Positions 7,920-16,645 are shown, numbered from the stretch's first letter. The stretch is 27,459 nt of DNA from Glaciecola sp964643575 (GCA_964643575.1 CAZXTD010000043.1:1-27459), one strand, 5' to 3'. Numbers and translations: made by a program. Notes: generated from the letters alone by a model not told the origin.

Positions 7920-7925
7920 ATTATA
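7920..7925 (-). promoter_or_regulatory. Candidate -10 element for gapA
   Basis: The minus strand reads TATAAT here, a perfect -10 hexamer. No good -35 hexamer is found at 16-18 bp, so an activator or another promoter type may be needed. A start near 7913 would leave a leader of about 63 bases containing the HexR box. Confidence 0.35.
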
Positions 7926-7927
7926 TT

Positions 7928-7962
7928 AACAACTGTTGTTTTATTACGGATATACTGTTGTT
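7928..7962. repeat. Palindrome AACAACTGTTGTT plus a direct copy of ACTGTTGTT
   Basis: A perfect 13-base palindrome at 7928-7940 is followed by a second copy of ACTGTTGTT at 7954-7962, 22 bases on (about two helical turns). It lies in the gapA/malQ divergent region, just upstream of the candidate gapA -10. It resembles a tandem operator for a regulator that I cannot name. Confidence 0.45.
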
Positions 7963-8141
7963 CTTAAAAGCTTAACTATTTTATTGGCTTAAAGTGATCC
8001 CGCAGATGTGATATACATTAATTTTGAGCTATGCAAACGTATTCAACTTGGTAATTGTGCGAGTTAATGAATAATGCGAAGCTCTAAAGTTTAATAAAAT
8101 GTAAATTACCCAGCATTGTTAGGGCTAGGAACAAAAAATAT

Positions 8142-10334
8142 ATGACACAAGCAATCGATTATCTAATTGAGCAGCGCGGAATAGGCTCTGATTTTATTGA
8201 TGCGTGGGGTAAGCCTGCGAAAATAGAGAAGCACAATCAACAAAAGCTGCTGCAAGCAATGGGCTACTCGCTAGACAACGAAGCTTTGCTAATTGAACAG
8301 ATTGAAGATGAAGCAATAGAATATTGGATGAGTGCCTTGTCGCCTGTCAAGGTGATAAGAGCTGGCGAACAGTTGCGTTTGCTCATGCGCACGAGCATTG
8401 CACTTGCTGGCAAAACACACTCGATTAAAATTGTGTTGGAGTCGGGCCAGAGTATTACGCATAAGTTTGTACCGGTTGATTCTGTGCTAGTTGCTAGTCA
8501 AGAGATTGATGGGCTCGAATGGCAAGAGTATCAAATTGATTTACCGACTTGCAAAACCTTGGGTTATCATCAAATTCAGCTGACTACTAATCGCAAAATA
8601 ATTGCGCGCAGCTTACTTATTGTGGCACCTAAGTCTTGTTATATCCCAAAGGCAATTAAGCAAGGAAAAAAGGTATGGGGCTTAAGCGTTCAGTTGTATT
8701 GTGTTCGCAGTCACCGTAACTGGGGAATTGGCGACTTTACGGATTTGGTCAATTTAGCTGAGCAAGCGGCTGCCCAAGGCGCAGATTTTATTGGTCTGAA
8801 TCCTATTCACTCTTTATATCCGGCGAATCCAGATGCCTGTAGCCCTTATGGTCCAAGTTCTAGACGATGGTTGAATCACCTATATCTTGATGTACAAAGT
8901 ATTCCTTGTTTTGATGATGCAAGTGTCCAAGCTTGGTATAACACAAGCGAGGTACAAACTACTTTAGATAAACTTCGTGCAGTTGAATTTGTCGACTATA
9001 TTGGTGTTAGTAAAATTAAATTTGAAGCCTTAGAGCTTGTCTTTAAGGTGTTTTCTAAGCAATATTTAAGTAAAAAGACGAGTCAAAAAGAAGCGTTTGC
9101 CAAATTTGTAAAAGAAGGTGGTAATAGTTTAAAAACCCTTGCGATTTTTGAAGCGCTGCAAATGTCTCTGCTAGAACAAGGTAAAGAGTGCTGGGGTTGG
9201 CCGGTCTTCCCTGAAGAAATGCAGTCTGCTGAAAGTGCAGAAGTCGCTGAGTTTGCCAAAAAGAACAAAAAACGTGTCGATTTCTTTTTGTTTTTGCAAT
9301 GGCAATCGTCACTTCAGTTTGAAAAAGCAAGCAAAGCTGCGACAAAAAGCGGAATGGAAATAGGCATATATCGCGACCTAGCAGTAGGTGTAAGCGAAGG
9401 TGGCGCTGAAATTTGGGGCAACAAATCGTTATATTGCACCGACGTAAGTGTAGGTGCTCCGCCCGATATTCTTGGGCCACTTGGTCAAAAGTGGGGCTTG
9501 CCGCCGATGGATCCTGCGCAGCTAAGCCAGCAACAATATCAGCCTATTACCGACATGTTTGCCTCTAATATGAAAGCTTCTGGTGCGCTTCGCATCGACC
9601 ACGTAATGGCTTTGTTACGCCTTTGGTGGGTTCACAAAGACGATGATGCAAGCCAAGGTGCTTATGTGAATTATCCGGTCGATGATTTATTGGCAATTTT
9701 AGCACTTGAGAGCCATCGCAATAAAAGCATGGTAATCGGTGAAGACCTTGGCACGGTGCCAGACAGTATTAGAGATAAACTTCAACAAAACGGAATGTTC
9801 TCGTATCGATTATTCTTTTTTGAACAGGCCGAAGATGGCGGTTTTTATTCGCCATCACATTACCCAGAGCAATCAATGGCAACACTCACTACTCATGACA
9901 TGCCTACCTTGAGCGGCTTTTGGCACTGTGACGATTTGGCCTTAGGCAAAGAAGTTGGCTTGTATCCCGATCAGGACGTACTTAATCATTTATATGATGT
10001 TCGTCATGAAAATAAACAGCATATTTTAAACAGTTTGCATGGCCATCATTCAATCGATAGTAATATTAGCCCCGATGTAAACTACGTAGGAATGAGCACC
10101 GAACTAAACTATGGGATGCAAACACACATGGCAACTGGGTCGAGCGCTTTGTTGAGCCTGCAGCTAGAAGATTGGTTGCAAATGGATAAACCTGTTAACA
10201 TTCCAGGGACGTTTAACGAATATCCTAATTGGAAGCGTAAGTTAAGTCACAATTTAGAAGATATTTTTAATCAAGAGCCAATTAAACATCTTACTGCAGA
10301 GTTAACGAAACGCAGAGAGCAAGCGAGTCGATAG
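8142..10334 (+). CDS. malQ: 4-alpha-glucanotransferase (amylomaltase)
   Basis: Transfers maltodextrin segments between glucans and releases glucose, in the cytoplasm (GH77). The 730-residue protein is slightly longer than E. coli MalQ (about 694). Its N-terminal section is of the MalQ type (DAWGKPAKIE, about residues 20-30). Then come GLNPIHSLYPANPDACSPYGPSSR, the GH77 loop GIYRDLAVGVSEGGAEIW, and the catalytic residues: nucleophile D486 (RIDHVM), acid/base E534 (GEDLG) and D586 (TTHDMP). AGGA at 8127-8130 lies 11 bases before the ATG. It heads malQ-glgB-glgX and is divergent from gapA across 291 bp. Glucose it releases could be phosphorylated by Glk of the neighbouring operon (inference). 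No malP or malT-type regulator is in the window. Confidence 0.95.
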   Translation: MTQAIDYLIEQRGIGSDFIDAWGKPAKIEKHNQQKLLQAMGYSLDNEALLIEQIEDEAIEYWMSALSPVKVIRAGEQLRLLMRTSIALAGKTHSIKIVLESGQSITHKFVPVDSVLVASQEIDGLEWQEYQIDLPTCKTLGYHQIQLTTNRKIIARSLLIVAPKSCYIPKAIKQGKKVWGLSVQLYCVRSHRNWGIGDFTDLVNLAEQAAAQGADFIGLNPIHSLYPANPDACSPYGPSSRRWLNHLYLDVQSIPCFDDASVQAWYNTSEVQTTLDKLRAVEFVDYIGVSKIKFEALELVFKVFSKQYLSKKTSQKEAFAKFVKEGGNSLKTLAIFEALQMSLLEQGKECWGWPVFPEEMQSAESAEVAEFAKKNKKRVDFFLFLQWQSSLQFEKASKAATKSGMEIGIYRDLAVGVSEGGAEIWGNKSLYCTDVSVGAPPDILGPLGQKWGLPPMDPAQLSQQQYQPITDMFASNMKASGALRIDHVMALLRLWWVHKDDDASQGAYVNYPVDDLLAILALESHRNKSMVIGEDLGTVPDSIRDKLQQNGMFSYRLFFFEQAEDGGFYSPSHYPEQSMATLTTHDMPTLSGFWHCDDLALGKEVGLYPDQDVLNHLYDVRHENKQHILNSLHGHHSIDSNISPDVNYVGMSTELNYGMQTHMATGSSALLSLQLEDWLQMDKPVNIPGTFNEYPNWKRKLSHNLEDIFNQEPIKHLTAELTKRREQASR

Positions 10335-10424
10335 GCGCAGTCTACGCTAATACGTGACAAACGCTTGTGCGCAAGCTCATATATTTTTAAATAAACGTGG
10401 GTTAAACCACAATAGAGGTCGTGA

Positions 10425-12641
10425 ATGGATTTTGAACATCAACTGGCAAGCGGCACCTGCTCGCAACCCTTTTCTCATTTAGGTTGGCAGCAAAAAGATT
10501 CTCAAACTACGGTTACAGTTTGGTTTCAACATGCAAGTAGTGTGAACTTAGTTGATGTAAAAACAGGCAAGAAGCTTGCGAGTCTAAAGCAAAACCATGC
10601 CGGCGTTTTTAGTGTAACTCTGCCTAAAACAAAGCAAAAGTACCGTTTATACGAAGTTGTTGTTCAAACCCAAGAGGGTGAACATCGTTATCTTGACCCC
10701 TATCAATTTCAAGATTTTGCCTACCAAGCTTTGCATTATATCGACCATGCCCCAGAAAATCTTTACCGTCAAGCCGGTGCGCAGCTTACCAGCGTTGAAC
10801 TAGATGGTAAGGTTATTGATGGTGTGCGATTTGCGGTTTTTGCACCCAATGCCAGTGCGGTTTCCTTAATCGGTGATTTTAATTATTGGGACAAGAACGC
10901 CTTGCCTATGCAGCGTTCAGATATGGGCTATTGGGTTTTATTTGTGCCAGGTATAAAACCGGGTGCAGAATACAAATATGCTATTCGAGATGCTCATGGT
11001 ATGCCTTTGCCTGACAAATCAGACCCGCTTGGATTTAGTCAGCATCAATATCCTTCTCACGCATCGGTTGTATATGATCACGATGCCTACAAATGGAAAG
11101 ATGCTAAATGGCAAAAAGCAAAACAAAAGAGCAATCCTTATCACCAAGCTATGAGCATGTACGAAGTCCATTTAGGGTCATGGAAGCGTCCTGATGACCC
11201 TGATAGACGTTATTTAAGCTACAAAGAGATGGCCGAAGACTTGGTTGCTTATGTCAAAGATATGGGCTTCACGCATATCGAAGTTCTGCCTGTATCTGAA
11301 TTCCCCTTTGATGGGTCGTGGGGATACCAGCCAGTTGGCTTGTTTGCGCCAACCAGTCGCTTTGGTTCACCCGACGATTTCAAGTTCTTTGTAGATATTT
11401 GTCACCAAGCAGGAATAGGCGTGATTATCGATTGGGTACCTGCCCATTTTCCTGAAGACGGACACGGGCTCGCACGCTTTGACGGCACGCATGTATACGA
11501 ATATGAAGACCCACGAAAGGGCTGGCACCCTGATTGGAACTCCTGTATTTATGATTTTGGTAAAGACACGGTTCGTCAGTTTTTGGTGGCTAACGCTTTG
11601 TTTTGGTTTGACAAATTTAAGGTCGATGGTATTCGTGTAGATGCCGTTGCGTCTATGCTCTATCTCGATTATTCGCGTAATGATGGTGAGTGGATACCCA
11701 ATGGCGACGGCGGTAATCATAACTACGAGGCCATTAGCCTGCTTAAATGGATGAACACTGAGGTGTATGCCAAATTCCCTCATGCAGTCACCATTGCTGA
11801 AGAATCCACCTCATTTGCTGGCGTGTCGCGTCCTGTATCTGGTGGTGGTCTGGGGTTTGGTTTTAAGTGGAATATGGGCTGGATGCATGATTCTTTGCAT
11901 TACATCGCCAAAGACCCAGCATATAGGCGATATCATCACGGCGAACTGACATTTTCGATGGTTTATGCGTTTGATGAAAATTTTGTTTTGCCAATATCTC
12001 ACGACGAAGTCGTGCACGGTAAAGGCTCAATGTTGCAAAAAATGCCAGGTGATGATTGGCAAAAGTTCGCCAATTTGCGCGCTTATTACGGTTTTATGTT
12101 TGCCCACCCAGGCAAAAAATTACAATTTATGGGCAATGAGCTGGCACCGTGGAACGAATGGAATCATGATGCGTCTTTAAATTGGTCTGATTTAGAATTT
12201 ACCCCGCACACAGGAATGCAAAGATTATACAAAGCGCTCAATCACCTGTACCAAAATGAAAAAGCTTTGCATCAGCTCGACCATGCTGCTGAAGGTTTTC
12301 AGTGGATAGATTTGCACAACAATGAGCAGTCGGTGCTTTCGTTTGCCAGATACGCTAAAGATGCTAAAGAGACGATTATTGCAGTATCAAACTTTACGCC
12401 TTTAGTGCAGCAAAACTTCCGTTTGGGTGTGCCTAATAAAGGCCGTTACCAGCTGCTTCTTAATAGTGATGACGAGGCTTTTGGTGGTAGTGGTTACTGG
12501 GGCGAGACGCAAGAAAACACAGCAAACGACGTGACTACGTCAAACATTATTGCAAGCCAAGAGATTGCATGGAACGCACTAGACAATAGTATAGAGATTA
12601 TATTGCCTCCATTAGCCACTCTCTTTTTTAAACTAGTTTAG
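10425..12641 (+). CDS. glgB: 1,4-alpha-glucan branching enzyme (GH13)
   Basis: Forms alpha-1,6 branches in glycogen by transferring cut alpha-1,4 chains. The 738-residue protein has the long GlgB layout: an N-terminal beta domain (about 1-110), a CBM48 domain (about 130-215; VRFAVFAPNASAVSLIGDFN), a GH13 barrel (about 260-600) and a C-terminal beta domain. Catalytic residues are D406 (GIRVDAVASMLYLDY), E459 (IAEESTSF) and D527 (ISHDEVVHGK), each within one residue of the E. coli numbers. AGAGGTC lies a few bases before the ATG. It follows malQ by 90 bp, where only a weak 5-bp hairpin is seen, and precedes glgX by 10 bp, so all three may be cotranscribed. No glgC, glgA or glgP is present in the window. 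Confidence 0.95.
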   Translation: MDFEHQLASGTCSQPFSHLGWQQKDSQTTVTVWFQHASSVNLVDVKTGKKLASLKQNHAGVFSVTLPKTKQKYRLYEVVVQTQEGEHRYLDPYQFQDFAYQALHYIDHAPENLYRQAGAQLTSVELDGKVIDGVRFAVFAPNASAVSLIGDFNYWDKNALPMQRSDMGYWVLFVPGIKPGAEYKYAIRDAHGMPLPDKSDPLGFSQHQYPSHASVVYDHDAYKWKDAKWQKAKQKSNPYHQAMSMYEVHLGSWKRPDDPDRRYLSYKEMAEDLVAYVKDMGFTHIEVLPVSEFPFDGSWGYQPVGLFAPTSRFGSPDDFKFFVDICHQAGIGVIIDWVPAHFPEDGHGLARFDGTHVYEYEDPRKGWHPDWNSCIYDFGKDTVRQFLVANALFWFDKFKVDGIRVDAVASMLYLDYSRNDGEWIPNGDGGNHNYEAISLLKWMNTEVYAKFPHAVTIAEESTSFAGVSRPVSGGGLGFGFKWNMGWMHDSLHYIAKDPAYRRYHHGELTFSMVYAFDENFVLPISHDEVVHGKGSMLQKMPGDDWQKFANLRAYYGFMFAHPGKKLQFMGNELAPWNEWNHDASLNWSDLEFTPHTGMQRLYKALNHLYQNEKALHQLDHAAEGFQWIDLHNNEQSVLSFARYAKDAKETIIAVSNFTPLVQQNFRLGVPNKGRYQLLLNSDDEAFGGSGYWGETQENTANDVTTSNIIASQEIAWNALDNSIEIILPPLATLFFKLV

Positions 12642-12651
12642 GCGCAATGCA

Positions 12652-14766
12652 TTGACACAATCTAATAGATATAAGTCTGAATCGTTCAGTTTTGATGATT
12701 TTACTTTGCAAAAGGGTTGCGTAAACCCATTCGGGGCTGACTTACAAGATCACGGGTGCAATTTCTCGATATATGCACCCGATGCAGAAGAAGTGTTTAT
12801 TTGTTTATTTTCAAGCGATGAAAAACCCCTTGCACAAATTGCCTTAAAAGAGCGTATGCAATCAAAATGGTTTGGGTTTATCGAAAACGTAAGTGCGCAG
12901 CACCTTTATGGCGTTCGTGTGCGACCCAAAGCACATCGTCAAACCCATCCAGACTCCAGTGTCAATAAACTGCTCATAGACCCTTACGCCAAAGGCTTAA
13001 ACAGAGCACTTAATTGGGATCCAAATTTGTATGAGGGTGATTCTCATAAAATGATACCTAAAGCGCAGATAGTGCCAACAGATTCAGTTGAATCGACGCA
13101 AAAGCTTTCGCCTATAGGGCTTGCAGAGCAAAAACGGGTTATCTATGAAGCGCATGTTAAAGGGATAAGTGCTCAGCACCCGGATGTTCCACAACAACAG
13201 CGCGGGACGTATTTAGGTGCTTGTCATCCTAGCATTATTAAACACTTACAAGACTTAGGCATAAGCAGCGTACAGTTTATGCCTTTAATGGCGTTTATGC
13301 CTGAGCCTTTTATTACTCGTAAAGGCTTAACCAATTATTGGGGCTATAACCCCATTAATTTTTTCGCTGCAGAACCCCGTTATGCCATCAAAGACGCGGT
13401 AAGCGAATGCAAGACGATGATTAGTGAGTATCGTAAAGCGGGCCTAGAGGTAATTTTGGACGTTGTTTTTAATCATACTTGTGAGTCGGGTTATGATGGA
13501 CCTGTGATTAGTTTTAAAGGTTTGTGCGAATCTCATGCCTACTTAATTGAACACAATGACGAATCGGACGATCTACAATACTTGAATTACTCGGGTTGTG
13601 GCAATACCTTAAAAGTTTCTGACACCTTTATTATGACGATGTTAATAGACGCGCTTCGTTACTGGGTGACTAATATGGGCGTGTCGGGATTCCGGTTCGA
13701 CCTTGCAAGTATTGTAGGCCGAGAAGTCTATGAATTTAAAAACACTGCGGCGTTTTTTAAAATTTTAAAGCAAGACCCAGTATTAAAACACGCCGTAATG
13801 ATTGCCGAGCCTTGGGATATTGGACCCGGTGGTTATCAATTAGGCCATTACCCTGACCAGTGGCTGGAAGTGAACGACAAATACCGCGATGTGGTTAGAG
13901 GTTTTTGGCGAGGCGACAAGGGCTTAAAAGGACAATTTGCGACACGCTTTATGGGCTCACGAGACATCTTTAGGAAAAATGTTAGAGCAATGCACGCAAG
14001 CATTAATAATGTGACTTACCACGACGGTTATACCTTGCACGATATTGTGACTTACGAACAAAAGCATAACTTAGCTAATTTAGAAGAAAATCGAGACGGT
14101 CATAACCATAATTTGACTAACAACTATGGCGTTGAGGGCGAAACTGACGACTTGTCGATTATCAACTTAAGAGAGCAGCAAAAACGTAATCTATTTGCTA
14201 CCTTAATGTTAAGTCAGGGTACGCCACACATACTCGGTGGAGACGAGCTTAGCCGAACGCAACAAGGTAATAATAACGCCTACTGCCAAGACAACAGTAT
14301 AAACTGGTTTAAATGGGAGTTGAATAAGCGCCAAGAGGCTTTTATGCACTTTTGCCGCTATGCAATTGCCCTTCGCAACCAACATCCAATTTTGCAACAA
14401 ATGTGTTTTGCAGACGACCGTTTCGATAACAAACAAAATATTCTAGTGGCCGACTGGTATCGTCGCGATGGTACGCATAAAACCGATATTGATTGGGTTA
14501 ACCACGAACATTATTGTTTTGCGTTACATGTTGTGGGTGAGCTTGAAGAACCTAATAATAAAGGCCATCTCGAACAGGAATGGCTGTTTTGCATTAACAG
14601 CAAGGCAGAAGACAGAGAGTTTACCGTGCCTTTGTTGGCTGATTCTGCTCATTGGCAATGTATGCTTGATACTGCGCTTAAAGATACGCGTTTATATAGC
14701 AAGCAAAAAATTGAGCCAATATTTGAAATGAGCGCTCGTTCATTTCGTTTATATAAAAAGTTTTAA
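12652..14766 (+). CDS. glgX: Glycogen debranching enzyme, isoamylase type (GH13)
   Basis: Hydrolyses alpha-1,6 branches of glycogen or limit dextrins. The 704-residue protein has an N-terminal CBM48 domain (about 20-110; FSIYAPDAEEV) and a GH13 barrel. Barrel motifs are VIYEAHVKG, NYWGYNPINFF, VILDVVFNHT, nucleophile D350 (GFRFDLAS), acid/base E386 (IAEPWDIG) and D458 (YHDGYTLHD), which keep the E. coli GlgX spacing. The GlgX-type tail EENRDGHNHNLTNNYG follows. The start is most likely TTG at 12652: an in-frame stop lies at 12634, no ATG or GTG is in frame between, and the next in-frame ATG falls inside the CBM48. AGG (12640-12642) at the glgB stop is the only ribosome binding candidate. A two-codon frame ATG-CAT-TGA (12647-12655) overlaps the TTG. 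TreX/isoamylase-like activity on other glucans cannot be excluded. Confidence 0.92.
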   Translation: MTQSNRYKSESFSFDDFTLQKGCVNPFGADLQDHGCNFSIYAPDAEEVFICLFSSDEKPLAQIALKERMQSKWFGFIENVSAQHLYGVRVRPKAHRQTHPDSSVNKLLIDPYAKGLNRALNWDPNLYEGDSHKMIPKAQIVPTDSVESTQKLSPIGLAEQKRVIYEAHVKGISAQHPDVPQQQRGTYLGACHPSIIKHLQDLGISSVQFMPLMAFMPEPFITRKGLTNYWGYNPINFFAAEPRYAIKDAVSECKTMISEYRKAGLEVILDVVFNHTCESGYDGPVISFKGLCESHAYLIEHNDESDDLQYLNYSGCGNTLKVSDTFIMTMLIDALRYWVTNMGVSGFRFDLASIVGREVYEFKNTAAFFKILKQDPVLKHAVMIAEPWDIGPGGYQLGHYPDQWLEVNDKYRDVVRGFWRGDKGLKGQFATRFMGSRDIFRKNVRAMHASINNVTYHDGYTLHDIVTYEQKHNLANLEENRDGHNHNLTNNYGVEGETDDLSIINLREQQKRNLFATLMLSQGTPHILGGDELSRTQQGNNNAYCQDNSINWFKWELNKRQEAFMHFCRYAIALRNQHPILQQMCFADDRFDNKQNILVADWYRRDGTHKTDIDWVNHEHYCFALHVVGELEEPNNKGHLEQEWLFCINSKAEDREFTVPLLADSAHWQCMLDTALKDTRLYSKQKIEPIFEMSARSFRLYKKF

Positions 14767-14795
14767 AAGGCGAAACCTGACGGTTTTGCCTTTTT
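14766..14795 (+). terminator. Rho-independent terminator of malQ-glgB-glgX
   Basis: A 12-bp stem with one G-T pair (14766-14777 with 14782-14793) and a TGAC loop is followed by T (14791-14795). It begins at the last base of the glgX stop codon. Confidence 0.88.
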
Positions 14796-14831
14796 ACAAC
14801 GACATTAGTCGTAATTCTTATCTTTTTTAAA

Positions 14832-14846
14832 TGTAATTTAATTACA
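14832..14846. promoter_or_regulatory. HexR-type operator upstream of gapB
   Basis: TGTAATTTAATTACA has both 6-base arms identical to the HexR consensus. It is the best of the boxes in this window. It lies about 36 bases after the glgX terminator and about 258 bases before the gapB start codon, far upstream of the candidate promoter, a position more usual for activation than for repression (inference). Confidence 0.8.
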
Positions 14847-15013
14847 TTTATGTTTTCAAATAACCCTATTATTCATCTTCGTTTTTGAGTGATTGAGTCA
14901 AGTGAGCTTCCTTCATTGTGTGCGTTAGTCAAATTGTCGGATTATGATGTCTTTTTACTGAAAAAAGCAGTCATATTCTGCTTAGCCAGCACAAACTGAA
15001 AGTTTTCTCCAAT

Positions 15014-15042
15014 TTGGAATTAATCCCGACTTTGCATAGAAT
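15014..15042 (+). promoter_or_regulatory. Candidate sigma-70 promoter of gapB
   Basis: TTGGAA (15014-15019) and TAGAAT (15037-15042) are separated by 17 bases. Transcription would start near 15049, giving a leader of about 56 bases before the ATG at 15105. Confidence 0.45.
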
Positions 15043-15104
15043 GCGCGCGACAACATGGCTTAGTCGTGTTTTTTATTGATATTTTTAGGATAGGACAGCG
15101 CGCA

Positions 15105-16553
15105 ATGAATCAGCAGTTTGAGCAAGAGTTACAATCAAGTTGGCAGGAACGTCAGGAATATGCCGAGAAAATGCTACCCATTATTGGTAACTTATATCGT
15201 AATCACACCATCGAAATTACAGTTTATGGAAGAACACTACTAAATGCCAGTGTCATTGATTTGATTAAGGCACATCGCAGCGTTCGCTTGTTTGAAGGCG
15301 TTAAATTAAGACTTCGAGAAAGCTGGCCTGTACTAGAATTAATCAGCAAAATGAAACTAGGCCCTTGCGAAATAGACATCGGTAAACTTGCTTATGAGTT
15401 TCACTACGGTAAGGCGAAACAACAAGAAGACTTAACTGCTTATTTAAATGATGCTTTAAGCGAAGTACATAATCAAGCCGACGAACATGAACCACGTGAT
15501 GTGGTGCTTTATGGGTTTGGCCGTATTGGCCGATTACTTGCTCGTTTGATGATTGAACGCCAAGGTAAAGCCAATAAGCTGCGCCTAAAAGCGATTGTTG
15601 TGCGCGGCGGTAAAGATGGTGATCTTGAAAAACGTGCAAGCTTACTGCGTCGGGACTCTGTTCATGGACCATTCAACGGAAGCATCACTGTCGATAACGA
15701 ACGTAAAGCAATCAAGGCTAACGGTGCTTTTATTCAAGTGATTTATGCGAATCATCCGAGTGAGGTTGATTACACAAAATATGGTATAAAAGATGCTATC
15801 GTCGTCGATAATACGGGTATGTGGCGCGATAAAGATGGCTTAGGTCAGCACCTTGAAGCAAAAGGGGCGGCCAAAGTACTGCTAACTGCGCCTGGTAAAG
15901 GCGATATTAAAAATATCGTACACGGCGTCAATCAAAAAGACATTCTTGATGAAGACAGTATTTTGTCGGCAGCGTCATGCACGACTAATGCAATCACACC
16001 TGTACTGAAAGCCTTAGATGAAGAATATGGCATTGAAGGCGGTCATGTTGAAACCGTACATTCGTTTACCAACGATCAAAACCTCATTGATAACTACCAC
16101 AAGGCGGATAGAAGAGGGCGTGCGGCCTCTTTGAATATGGTTATTACAGAAACAGGTGCAGCAAGCGCCGTGGCTAAGGCCTACCCTAAATTAGCCGGTA
16201 AATTAACAGGTAACGCGATTAGAGTGCCAACGCCTAATGTATCAATGGCTATTTTAAACTTACAGCTAAATAGCGAATCTGATAAAGATAGTATAAACGC
16301 ATATTTACGCAATGCCTCTTTGTTCTCTGACCTACAACATCAAATTGACTATACGGCATCTACAGAGATCGTTTCTACCGATTTGGTGGGTACCAGAGCA
16401 CCTTCTATTGTTGATTCACAAGCAACTATTGTTTCCGGCAATAGGGCGACTTTATACGTGTGGTACGATAACGAATTCGGTTATAGCTGTCAGGTAATGC
16501 GAGTGGTTAATGATATGGCCAATTTAAGCGTTCCGCTTATCCCGTCTGCGTAA
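15105..16553 (+). CDS. gapB: GAPDH-like protein with N-terminal extension, probably gluconeogenic (GapB/Gap-2 type)
   Basis: Member of the long GAPDH group of Pseudomonas, Shewanella and Vibrio (about 480 residues). Residues 1-130 are an extension unlike other GAPDHs. The Rossmann motif YGFGRIGR is at 136-143, the catalytic C292 is in SAASCTTNA, and the histidine is in VETVHSFTNDQ. WYDNEFGYS lies near the C-terminus. Where GapA has N33-D34, this protein has R167-G168 (VVRGG). Loss of the aspartate and gain of arginine fit NADP preference. Related Pseudomonas enzymes act in the gluconeogenic direction, so that role is inferred. The ATG at 15105 is preferred because AGGA at 15092-15095 is well spaced; a GTG at 15066 would add 13 residues. 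It is a single-gene unit with a HexR box far upstream and its own terminator. Confidence 0.9.
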   Translation: MNQQFEQELQSSWQERQEYAEKMLPIIGNLYRNHTIEITVYGRTLLNASVIDLIKAHRSVRLFEGVKLRLRESWPVLELISKMKLGPCEIDIGKLAYEFHYGKAKQQEDLTAYLNDALSEVHNQADEHEPRDVVLYGFGRIGRLLARLMIERQGKANKLRLKAIVVRGGKDGDLEKRASLLRRDSVHGPFNGSITVDNERKAIKANGAFIQVIYANHPSEVDYTKYGIKDAIVVDNTGMWRDKDGLGQHLEAKGAAKVLLTAPGKGDIKNIVHGVNQKDILDEDSILSAASCTTNAITPVLKALDEEYGIEGGHVETVHSFTNDQNLIDNYHKADRRGRAASLNMVITETGAASAVAKAYPKLAGKLTGNAIRVPTPNVSMAILNLQLNSESDKDSINAYLRNASLFSDLQHQIDYTASTEIVSTDLVGTRAPSIVDSQATIVSGNRATLYVWYDNEFGYSCQVMRVVNDMANLSVPLIPSA

Positions 16554-16596
16554 GCATTACTAGATACTTATATTAGAATAGTCATTCAGTGCTAGC

Positions 16597-16635
16597 AAAG
16601 CTACCTATTGTGAAAGCAATAGGCAGCTTTTTTTT
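16597..16635 (+). terminator. Rho-independent terminator of gapB
   Basis: A 14-bp stem with one A/C mismatch (16597-16610 with 16617-16630) and loop TGAAAG runs into T at 16628-16635. It lies 44 bases after the gapB stop. Confidence 0.92.
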
Positions 16636-16645
16636 GTTTCATGTT

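Larger units (their letters stand above)
14796..15104. other. Intergenic region upstream of gapB
   Basis: About 310 bases without a convincing gene. It holds a HexR-type box (14832-14846), a 6-bp inverted repeat AAGCAG/CTGCTT with a 7-base spacer (14965-14983), and a candidate sigma-70 promoter (15014-15042). The longest small frame from an ATG here (14850, 12 codons) has no ribosome binding site and is not called. Confidence 0.6.

Noticed and set aside
8007..8020. TGTGATATACATTA as a CRP site before malQ
   Set aside because: Only the left half TGTGA matches; the right half does not resemble TCACA.
10363..10376. Hairpin GCTTG-TGCG-CAAGC between malQ and glgB as terminator
   Set aside because: The stem has only 5 bp and no T-run follows directly; readthrough is more likely.
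14850..14888. Twelve-codon frame between glgX and gapB as a leader peptide
   Set aside because: No ribosome binding site, no run of regulatory codons and no attenuator structure after it.
15066..15104. GTG at 15066 as the start of gapB
   Set aside because: No ribosome binding site precedes it, whereas AGGA at 15092-15095 fits the ATG at 15105.
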